14,221 nucleotides of DNA from JAKQLP01 sp964562165 (lineage in GTDB: Bacteria; Patescibacteriota; Dojkabacteria; B142; OLB20), in the NCBI GenBank assembly GCA_964562165.1, contig CAZLRZ010000022.1, forward strand, positions 1 through 14,221. Reading direction: 5' to 3'. Positions 1 to 5,848 of the stretch are shown here, piece by piece. How positions within the stretch are numbered: the stretch's first letter is position 1; each line of letters starts with the position of its first letter. The notes under the pieces were generated by a model. It saw nothing but the letters and a program-made list of their open reading frames with translations. It was not told the DNA's origin and made no database searches. Both the position numbers and the translations under genes were made by a program.

Positions 1-2
1 GT

Positions 3-113
3 GATCCAGAAAACCCAAACACTTATGATGGGGTTCTAGGAAGCGTTGCTTTAGGTGTATCAAGCTTAATGGGATTAGTTGGAATCGGAATTTTTACAAG
101 AAAGAAGAAATAA
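3..113 (+). CDS. C-terminal end of a surface protein with a sortase-like sorting signal (partial)
   Basis: Only the last 36 codons are inside the window; the frame is open to the left edge and ends at TAA 111-113. The visible peptide has three parts in order: an NPNTYD motif, a glycine-rich hydrophobic stretch of about 22 residues (GVLGSVALGVSSLMGLVGIG), and a basic tail ending in RKKK. That order (NPxTx or LPxTG motif, hydrophobic helix, positive tail) is the known layout of sortase cell-wall sorting signals, so I infer a secreted protein attached to the envelope at its C-terminus. The rest of the protein is outside the window, so its function is unknown. A plain C-terminal membrane anchor is the alternative. 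No sortase gene is present in the window. A strong hairpin terminator follows directly. Confidence 0.72.
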   Translation, partial: DPENPNTYDGVLGSVALGVSSLMGLVGIGIFTRKKK

Positions 114-129
114 GTAGAAGTTAAGAATA

Positions 130-155
130 AAAAGGGGTGCTTTCGCACCCCTTTT
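130..155. terminator. Bidirectional intrinsic terminator
   Basis: A perfect 11-bp inverted repeat, AAAAGGGGTGC (130-140) and GCACCCCTTTT (145-155), encloses a 4-nt loop. The G+C core lies between A and T runs, so each strand reads as a hairpin followed by a T-rich tract. On the minus strand the loop is GAAA, a GNRA tetraloop. It sits between the stop of the leftward partial gene (113) and the stop of the convergent minus-strand gene (170), so it can end both transcripts. Confidence 0.9.
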
Positions 156-169
156 CTTTAAATAGATGT

Positions 170-886
170 TTATTCATCCATCTCAAATGAAATTAAAATC
201 TGATCAAGTAAGCTGAGCATTTTAGGATCAAGTGTTCCTTCAGGGACTTGATAACTTATTTTTTGTGCCTCAACAGATTCACCCATTGAATCACCTACTT
301 TAAAATTCTCACCCGAACAAATAATGAATTCATTGTTTTCTTTATCCAAAGTTCTTCTAAAAGTTATGCCTTTAGTACCCTCAATTTGAGTAAAATTGTC
401 ATATTCCATGTACATATGTAAGGGTTCTAAACTTTCTTTAACAGCAGCCGATGTATCAGAATAAACACACCCTTCAGGTCCCCAACCACCGAGCATCCTC
501 CTTAATAAAAAAGTATATCCTTGGTTTGAAATTTCAAAAACATACTCTGGAAGGATTGGACCTTCTATAGTCCAGCCCTTTGGATATTTTAAACTAAACT
601 GATATTCCTCATTTTTATAATTGACCCATTCTGTTTTATCTCCAGTCATAGTTGTTGCTTCGGGCGTAAGAGTTGGTGGGCCATCTTCTTCAGGTGTTGG
701 CATTGCAGTCTGAGTTGGCACACCATTATTAAATAGATTTTTATCTAAAGTGATATTAAACAAAAGCCCTATACCTAAACCAATTACAGTTGATACAAGA
801 CCGCAAAGAATTAAAAGCAAAATGAGGGTTGAAATTTTAACTCTACCCCCCGAATTTTGTTTTTGCTCCACGATAGGATTCACCAT
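170..886 (-). CDS. Membrane-anchored PsbP-like protein with Pro/Thr stalk
   Basis: The protein has 238 residues. A short cytoplasmic N-terminus is followed by one membrane helix at about residues 18-43, then a Thr/Pro/Glu-rich linker (about 57-80), then a globular domain from about residue 87. The domain opens with WVNYKNEEYQFSLKYPKGW, which matches the aromatic-rich entry strand (Y..n..y.Fs.kyP..W) of PsbP/Mog1-fold domains. In these bacteria such domains are common on membrane-anchored proteins of unknown role. Two cysteines (in GCVY and ICSG) could pair outside the cell. I see no catalytic motif, so the function is unknown. The gene appears monocistronic, is convergent with the gene before it across a shared terminator, and is divergent from the gene at 1009. 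Confidence 0.75.
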   Translation of the reverse strand: MVNPIVEQKQNSGGRVKISTLILLLILCGLVSTVIGLGIGLLFNITLDKNLFNNGVPTQTAMPTPEEDGPPTLTPEATTMTGDKTEWVNYKNEEYQFSLKYPKGWTIEGPILPEYVFEISNQGYTFLLRRMLGGWGPEGCVYSDTSAAVKESLEPLHMYMEYDNFTQIEGTKGITFRRTLDKENNEFIICSGENFKVGDSMGESVEAQKISYQVPEGTLDPKMLSLLDQILISFEMDE

Positions 887-948
887 AGATTTAATTTGTA
901 AAATATATATTATTTTTAATTATGTTTAATAATTATGCAAAATGCAAC

Positions 949-976
949 TTGACAAATTTTGGCTGGCAATTATTAT
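949..976 (+). promoter_or_regulatory. Sigma70-type promoter upstream of the 1009 gene
   Basis: A perfect TTGACA (949-954) is followed after 16 nt by TATTAT (971-976). A second -10-like hexamer, TATAAT, lies at 990-995 and would give a start site only a few bases before the ATG at 1009. Either predicts a short leader (about 7-25 nt) without a Shine-Dalgarno sequence. The same 122-bp gap must also hold the promoter of the divergent gene; a candidate -10 on that strand (TATATT, 907-902) is weaker. Confidence 0.65.
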
Positions 977-1008
977 ACACATATATATTTATAATATATC
1001 ATGCAAAA

Positions 1009-1392
1009 ATGAGTTTTCTTAACAAACTTTTTCCAACTAACCCCGTTGAAGATATTGCAGAAATTACTGCATTAACCGCTAATGCTATTAGAGGTGAAGA
1101 AACAGATAACTATAGGTTTAGAGAAGGAGACGAAAAATTCCGTGCAAGAGCAGGTGTTTTGGCAGGTATTACTGGAGGTATCTTAGCCACCTTAGTTGGT
1201 AATTACGATCCAACTACCGGTCAATATCTTGCAGCATTACCTGCATTTTTTATTCCCGGAAGTCTTGTCTATTTGGGACTAATACCATATATAAGCCATG
1301 CACATGCAATAATTAGAGGAGCCTCTGAAAGAGAAAATTCTGACAGACTAAACCTAATCCCACTAAATCGAGCGCGCCCTTTAAGTCCTTAA
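1009..1392 (+). CDS. Small two-helix membrane protein of unknown function
   Basis: I place the start at ATG 1009, giving 127 residues that begin MSFLNKLFP. The frame is open back to ATG 922, but that stretch would run through the promoter elements at 949-976 and 990-995. A soluble N-terminal part of about 45 residues (acidic, then Arg-rich: DEKFRARAG) is followed by two predicted membrane segments, about 48-64 (glycine-rich) and 73-95. A His-containing loop (SHAHAIIRG) and a polar, Pro-rich tail follow. No family is recognised. A small holin-like or envelope accessory protein would fit the shape, but nothing in the sequence demonstrates that. Confidence 0.68.
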   Translation: MSFLNKLFPTNPVEDIAEITALTANAIRGEETDNYRFREGDEKFRARAGVLAGITGGILATLVGNYDPTTGQYLAALPAFFIPGSLVYLGLIPYISHAHAIIRGASERENSDRLNLIPLNRARPLSP

Positions 1393-1482
1393 CCGAAAAC
1401 ATTCTTTCATTGCTTTCACCCTTCTATTGTTTTTAAATGTAAAAAACCCTTTTTGTTTCCGTTATATAGTTTTATTATCCTT

Positions 1483-1488
1483 TATATT
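1483..1488 (+). promoter_or_regulatory. Candidate -10 box for the threonine catabolism operon
   Basis: TATATT lies only 6 nt before the ATG at 1495, which would put transcription start at or beside the start codon (a leaderless mRNA). Another -10-like hexamer, TATAGT, is at 1465-1470. No good -35 is visible for either, so the exact box is uncertain. Confidence 0.4.
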
Positions 1489-1494
1489 TTCTAT

Positions 1495-2430
1495 ATGAAA
1501 AAAATCCTTGTTACAGGTGCTTTTGGGCAAATCGGCTCAGAACTAGTCCCCGCTTTACAGAAGAAATTTGGGAAGAATAACATTGTTGCATTAGGACATA
1601 GAAATATTCCAAAGGATTTTGATGGGATCGTTGAAAAAGGTGAAGTTACTGATGAAAAAACACTCGAAAAGATAATTAAAAAACATAAAATCGATACGAT
1701 TTATCATTTAGCATCCCTACTTTCGGCGACTGGGGAAGCAAACCCACAGCTTGCTTGGGAAGTTAATATGAATGGATTAAAACTAATCTTGGATTTGGCC
1801 GTTAAATATAAAATGAGAGTGTTCTGGCCAAGTTCTATCGCAGCGTTTGGACCCACAACTCCTAAAGTAAAGACCCCACAAAGAACAGTACTAGAACCAA
1901 CAACAATGTATGGAGTTACTAAATTGGCAGGTGAACTATTATGCCAATACTACACAAATAAATATGGACTTGATATTAGATCGGTTAGATATCCGGGGCT
2001 GATCAGCTACAAAGCTGAACCCGGCGGTGGGACTACCGATTATGCTGTTGCGATCTTCTACGAAGCAATTAAAACAGGTAAGTATGAATGCTTTGTAAAA
2101 AAAGAGACCACCCTACCTATGATGTATATGGACGATGCAATCGAAGGCACAATAAAATTAATGGATGCAGATTGGAAAAAGTTAACCGTTCACACTAGCT
2201 ACAACCTAGCAGCAATAAGCTTTACTGCAGAAGAGCTTGCAAAAGAAATCCAAAAAAGATTGCCTTTAAAGGTAACATATAAACCTGATTCAAGACAGAA
2301 AATTGCAGATTCTTGGCCACAATCAATCGACGATTCGGTCGCGAGAAAAGATTGGGGCTGGAAGCATAAAATTGACCTTAAAAAAATGTCAGATATTATG
2401 ATTGATAATTTAACTATTAAATTAAAATAA
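1495..2430 (+). CDS. tdh: L-threonine 3-dehydrogenase, NAD-dependent, epimerase-like (SDR) type
   Basis: Oxidises L-threonine to 2-amino-3-ketobutyrate with NAD+ in the cytoplasm. From ATG 1495 the protein has 311 residues, the usual size for the short-chain type of this enzyme, which is related to UDP-galactose epimerase rather than to zinc alcohol dehydrogenases. The N-terminal Rossmann motif is TGAFGQIG (residues 7-14). The catalytic set is Ser113/Ser114 in WPSSIAAFGP and Tyr139-x3-Lys143 in MYGVTK. Family signatures follow: RYPGLIS (165-171), PGGGTTDYAV (176-185), LPMMYMDDA (207-215) and SWPQSIDDSVARKDWGWK (273-290). These separate it from ordinary sugar epimerases. An upstream in-frame TTG (1453) would add 14 hydrophobic residues ahead of MKKILVTG and is rejected. 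The next gene starts 1 nt after its stop and encodes the following enzyme in the pathway. Confidence 0.93.
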   Translation: MKKILVTGAFGQIGSELVPALQKKFGKNNIVALGHRNIPKDFDGIVEKGEVTDEKTLEKIIKKHKIDTIYHLASLLSATGEANPQLAWEVNMNGLKLILDLAVKYKMRVFWPSSIAAFGPTTPKVKTPQRTVLEPTTMYGVTKLAGELLCQYYTNKYGLDIRSVRYPGLISYKAEPGGGTTDYAVAIFYEAIKTGKYECFVKKETTLPMMYMDDAIEGTIKLMDADWKKLTVHTSYNLAAISFTAEELAKEIQKRLPLKVTYKPDSRQKIADSWPQSIDDSVARKDWGWKHKIDLKKMSDIMIDNLTIKLK

Positions 2431-2431
2431 A

Positions 2432-3688
2432 ATGAGTAAAAAAGAATTTTTTAAAGTATTACAATCCGAAATCGATAGAATTGATGGCGTTAAAACCACC
2501 AAGCGACAAGAAAAAATCATAACTGGCTTTACAAAAGACCCATCTCCAAGAGCCATTATTGGCGGTAAAAAGGTTTTGATTTTTAATTCCAATGACTACC
2601 TAGGATTAAGATTTCACCCGGCCCTATTACAGGCCGAACAAGAAACCAGTGAAAAATTTGGTACAGGCCCAGGTGCAGTGAGATTCATTTCCGGAAGCTT
2701 AAGCCCACACAAAGATCTTGAAAAATCATTAGCAAAATTCCACGGACGAGAAGACGCAATGGTTTTTTCTTCGGCCTTTGCCACAAATTTGGCTGTTAAC
2801 TTTTCCTTAATTGTCGGCCAAAGCAAAGACTCGTTGGTAGAACCCAATGTATTAGTAGTATCAGACGCTTTAAATCATAGAAGCATTATTGATGGAATCC
2901 GTATTGCCAACCTTCCAAAAGAACAAAAAGCGATTTTTGCGCATATGGACACAAAAGACCTGGACAAGGTTTTAGGTGAAGGTTTTAAAACATACGATCG
3001 CGCCATAGTAATCACTGATGGTGTTTTTAGTATGCTTGGCGAAATTCAAAAGCTAAAAGAAATGCGCGCTATTGTTGATAAATATGATAAAAAATTCAAA
3101 AAAGGCGTGATTTTAATTGTTGATGATTGCCATGGAATTGGCGCATTAGGCGACAATGGCGCGGGCGCTGAAGAAGTTGAAGGCGCAAAAGCCGATGTCT
3201 TAGTTGGCACACTTGGCAAAGGCCTCGGAGCCGACGGTGGTTACGTTGCCGCAGACAAAGTTGTAATCGACTACCTAAGAGAATCGGCGGCAACATATAT
3301 TTACTCTAACTCGATTTCCCCCGGTACTGCTGCAGCAGGTTCGGCCGCAGTAAATCTACTAGGAAAATCCGAGGGCAAAAAACTTATTAAAAATTTAAAA
3401 GAAAACATTAGTTATTTTAAATCACTGGTAAAAAAGCATGGGTTTAAGATGGCGGCCGATTCAATCCACCCAATTCAACCACTTTTGATTGGAGATCCAG
3501 ATAAAACAAAAGCCTTAGTGCAACATCTTTTTGAAAAAAACATTTTGGTAACTAATATAAACTACCCGGTAGTTGCAAAAGGCAATGATGAAATTAGGAT
3601 TCAAATCTCGGCAACCCATACAAAAGAAGACATTGACGAACTAATGAACGCCTTAAAAGAGGCCAATAAGACTATAAAGTTTTGTTAA
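2432..3688 (+). CDS. kbl: Glycine C-acetyltransferase (2-amino-3-ketobutyrate CoA ligase)
   Basis: A PLP enzyme of the alpha-oxoamine synthase family that cleaves 2-amino-3-ketobutyrate with CoA to glycine and acetyl-CoA; the reverse reaction is also known for the family. It has 418 residues, slightly longer than the roughly 400 of E. coli Kbl. Visible motifs are SNDYLGL (53-59), the substrate/CoA region GTGPGAVRFISG (77-88), His149 in LNHRS (stacks on PLP), Asp231 and His234 in DDCHG, and the PLP lysine Lys263 in GTLGKGLG. YIYSNSISPG (289-298) matches the family's FSTSLPP-like segment. AonS and serine palmitoyltransferase are homologues, but the adjacent tdh makes Kbl the clear choice. The ATG overlaps a TAAAATG stop-start junction, which suggests translational coupling. 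Confidence 0.92.
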   Translation: MSKKEFFKVLQSEIDRIDGVKTTKRQEKIITGFTKDPSPRAIIGGKKVLIFNSNDYLGLRFHPALLQAEQETSEKFGTGPGAVRFISGSLSPHKDLEKSLAKFHGREDAMVFSSAFATNLAVNFSLIVGQSKDSLVEPNVLVVSDALNHRSIIDGIRIANLPKEQKAIFAHMDTKDLDKVLGEGFKTYDRAIVITDGVFSMLGEIQKLKEMRAIVDKYDKKFKKGVILIVDDCHGIGALGDNGAGAEEVEGAKADVLVGTLGKGLGADGGYVAADKVVIDYLRESAATYIYSNSISPGTAAAGSAAVNLLGKSEGKKLIKNLKENISYFKSLVKKHGFKMAADSIHPIQPLLIGDPDKTKALVQHLFEKNILVTNINYPVVAKGNDEIRIQISATHTKEDIDELMNALKEANKTIKFC

Positions 3689-3690
3689 TG

Positions 3691-3781
3691 TCGGGCAAAT
3701 AAAAGTGAATTAAGGCTGATTTAATTGTTTTTATATAAGCATTTGTATAATATTTTATATATAACCTTTTATTCTGCCCGA
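3691..3781. repeat. Imperfect inverted repeat bracketing the 3689-3782 intergenic region
   Basis: The left arm TCGGGCAAATAAAAG (3691-3705) and the reverse complement of the right arm, TCGGGCAGAATAAAAG (3766-3781), match except for one substituted or inserted base. A perfect 7-bp core (TCGGGCA/TGCCCGA) is at the outer ends. The loop of about 60 nt is very AT-rich and contains the candidate promoter of the next operon. The arms lie just after the kbl stop and just before the TTG start at 3783. Confidence 0.6.
3746..3751 (+). promoter_or_regulatory. Candidate -10 box for the CHASE-sensor operon
   Basis: A consensus TATAAT preceded directly by TG lies about 31 nt before the TTG start at 3783. 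The best -35 candidate is TTGTTT at 3725-3730, with a short 15-nt spacer. It sits inside the loop of the inverted repeat. Confidence 0.5.
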
Positions 3782-3782
3782 A

Positions 3783-5045
3783 TTGAAAAACGATAAATCC
3801 TATAAACGATATACAATTCTGATCCTTCCTACTCTATTAGTTATTGGGTTACTAATATTTATTAACCTTTTTCTTTACGGGACTGAATCACAATCGTTAA
3901 AACTTAAAGAAGAAAGAGACATAAATATTTTAATACAATCTCTTAATTTTGAGGTCGAACGAGTGATTTCAGCGACTTCCGCTACAAAGGCTCTATACAT
4001 TGCTAGCGAATCGGTAACGGAATCAGAATTCAACTTGTTTGCAGAGGATATTTTAAATAGATTCTCAAAACTTAATAAAACCATAACCCTTGAATGGGTG
4101 GACGGGGATAATTTTGTTAGATATATTTATCCTCAGACTGAAGAAAATAGAAAAGTGATTGGTTTTAATAACAACCTTTACCCAAACAGATTAGCTCCAT
4201 TGAAATTAGCTAAAGAAACGAACACCGTAATTGCTACGGAACCTATTAATCTTATTCAGGGATACCCCGGCATCCTAATTTATGTCCCGATTTACAAAAA
4301 CTTTAAATATATAGGTTCAGCCGTAAGTATTGTTAAATTGACAGACGTAATAAACGATAACAGTTTTGCTCTTGACGATAAATACACACCCAGACTAATT
4401 ACCGATAACACAATATTCCCACTCGATGGCAATGTTTTATACGATCTTCAAGGTAGACAGATTTCAGGGATAGAGGGCTCTCTTGGTAATAAAATAGACG
4501 TATACTCAAAAGACAATGCAGACAACTATTTGGAAAGCCCATTAGTAGTTGCCAATAGAAATTGGCGGGTAGTAACACCATTGGCCTATCAGCAAGAATC
4601 AACTGAACGCACACTGATATATGCAACAATTACTTTTGTAGTATTCATATTGGCAGAGTTCGTCATAATCAATAACTATCAAAAACAAAATGAATTAAAT
4701 ACCTATCTGGAAAACGAAACTTTACTTAGAAATAAGTTAGAATCTGAGATTAACCAAAGGCGTGAAGCAGAAAAAAATCTAATCGATAAAAATTTAATTT
4801 TGGAAAAAAGCGAGCAAGAACTTAACAAAAGGAACCTTGAACTAGAAGAATTAAATAAGGTAATGATGGGTCGCGAAATGAAAATGATTGAACTTAAAAA
4901 GGCAGTAGCAACTTCATCTGTAGAGCCGGTAGCAGAAGCGCCTTCGACTGAAAAGCCTTCGGCCGAAACAGCTCAATCTGATGCGCCTGCAGCAGCAACC
5001 GAGACACCAAGGGAAGTTAATACACCTATTAATGAAGCTATTTAA
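3783..5045 (+). CDS. CHASE-domain membrane sensor lacking an output domain
   Basis: The protein has 420 residues and a TTG start (MKNDKSYKRY). A membrane helix at about 11-31 is followed by an extracytoplasmic domain at about 45-265 with the CHASE pattern: ITLEWVDGDNFVRYIYP, VIGFNNNLYP, then GYPGILIYVPIYK and IGSAVSIV. A second helix lies at about 278-297. Next comes a long coiled coil, about 300-375, ending in LEELNKVMMGREMKMIELKK, a linker typically seen just before HisKA in sensor kinases. No H-box or ATPase, cyclase or GGDEF domain follows; the protein ends in a Pro/Ala/Glu/Thr-rich tail (376-420). CHASE domains bind small extracellular ligands; here the ligand and the partner are unknown. 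It leads an operon with the lectin-like and glycosyltransferase genes. Confidence 0.82.
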   Translation: MKNDKSYKRYTILILPTLLVIGLLIFINLFLYGTESQSLKLKEERDINILIQSLNFEVERVISATSATKALYIASESVTESEFNLFAEDILNRFSKLNKTITLEWVDGDNFVRYIYPQTEENRKVIGFNNNLYPNRLAPLKLAKETNTVIATEPINLIQGYPGILIYVPIYKNFKYIGSAVSIVKLTDVINDNSFALDDKYTPRLITDNTIFPLDGNVLYDLQGRQISGIEGSLGNKIDVYSKDNADNYLESPLVVANRNWRVVTPLAYQQESTERTLIYATITFVVFILAEFVIINNYQKQNELNTYLENETLLRNKLESEINQRREAEKNLIDKNLILEKSEQELNKRNLELEELNKVMMGREMKMIELKKAVATSSVEPVAEAPSTEKPSAETAQSDAPAAATETPREVNTPINEAI

Positions 5046-5063
5046 TTTATTTTAATTATTCAA

Positions 5064-5846
5064 ATGAGCAAAAAAACCATCTTAATTATTTTATTAGTCT
5101 TAGCAGTTTTATGTTGCTGTATTACAACCATTGTTGGTGGAATATTGTTTGTTTCCTCAAGAAATGTTCCATTCGTTACTCCGACAGCAATTACACCAAC
5201 CGGTACCGGTGGCCCACTAATTACCACAACCAGGAGCGCAACAGTAACCCCCAGCATTTCTCTAAATCAAAGTATATATGATGAATTTAATGATAATAAA
5301 AATGGGTGGACATTAGGCGAGGAAGAAGGAACATATAGTACTTCTAACGAATATATACAAGAGGGTAAACTTTATTTGGAATTTGAAACGATCTCTGATG
5401 ATGGAGCAATTGTTTTTGACACTCTGGAAAACAAGTTCGTTGGTGATAATTACGAAGTTAGCTTGGAAGGCAAACTTCAAGATGATTCAACAAATACCAC
5501 TGATTATGGGATTGTTTTTAGAATGGCCGATAAAAATAATTACTACTATTTTTTGATTAATGAACATTATCAAGAGTTTCAAATTTCTTCAAAAGTGGGT
5601 GGAGAATTTGTTGATATTACAGAAGATTGGGTGGAAACAACCGCAATAAGTTCAACTACACCAAACAAATTGAAGGTTGTAGCAGAAGGTAAAAATTACA
5701 CATTCTACATTAATGACGTACAAGTATATACAACCACATTGTCTTCCATCCCAAGCTCCGGAAATGTTGGTGTACTTGGCCAATCATACGAAAAAGCCGA
5801 TTTCGGCGTAATTGCTTTCGATAAATTTAGCGTTTCAATTAAATAA
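5064..5846 (+). CDS. Membrane-anchored concanavalin A-like (LamG/DUF1080-type) surface protein
   Basis: The protein has 260 residues. A membrane helix at about 5-31 contains three consecutive cysteines (CCC at 17-19); the context does not match a standard lipobox. A Thr/Pro/Gly-rich stalk (about 36-68) leads to a beta-rich domain from about residue 70 to the end. The domain begins YDEFNDNKNGW, the typical opening of jelly-roll domains of the LamG/3-keto-disaccharide hydrolase type, and continues with GIVFRMADKNNYYYFLIN and LKVVAEGKNYTFYINDVQVY, also typical of that fold. Such domains often bind glycans. I see no catalytic residues that I can identify. The gene is 18 nt after the CHASE sensor and 2 nt before the glycosyltransferase, suggesting one transcript. 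Confidence 0.75.
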   Translation: MSKKTILIILLVLAVLCCCITTIVGGILFVSSRNVPFVTPTAITPTGTGGPLITTTRSATVTPSISLNQSIYDEFNDNKNGWTLGEEEGTYSTSNEYIQEGKLYLEFETISDDGAIVFDTLENKFVGDNYEVSLEGKLQDDSTNTTDYGIVFRMADKNNYYYFLINEHYQEFQISSKVGGEFVDITEDWVETTAISSTTPNKLKVVAEGKNYTFYINDVQVYTTTLSSIPSSGNVGVLGQSYEKADFGVIAFDKFSVSIK

Positions 5847-5848
5847 AA

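Noticed and set aside
922..1008. Upstream in-frame ATG at 922 extending the small membrane protein by 29 residues
   Set aside because: The stretch contains a near-consensus TTGACA/TATTAT promoter and a TATAAT box, and its residues are low quality; ATG 1009 is preferred.
1423..1460. Possible terminator after the 1009 gene (GTTTTT/AAAAAC pairing near 1430-1447)
   Set aside because: The stem is six A-T-rich pairs with no G+C core, too weak to call.
1453..1494. TTG at 1453 as the start of tdh
   Set aside because: It adds a hydrophobic peptide ahead of the canonical MKKILVTG Rossmann start and overlaps likely promoter sequence.
2614..3296. Minus-strand open frames at 2614-2847 and 3096-3296
   Set aside because: They lie wholly inside kbl, whose reading frame is supported by a full set of family motifs; they are antisense shadows.
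3875..4629. Minus-strand open frames inside the CHASE gene (3875-4084, 4399-4629)
   Set aside because: No recognisable domain or start context, and fully antisense to a well-supported gene.
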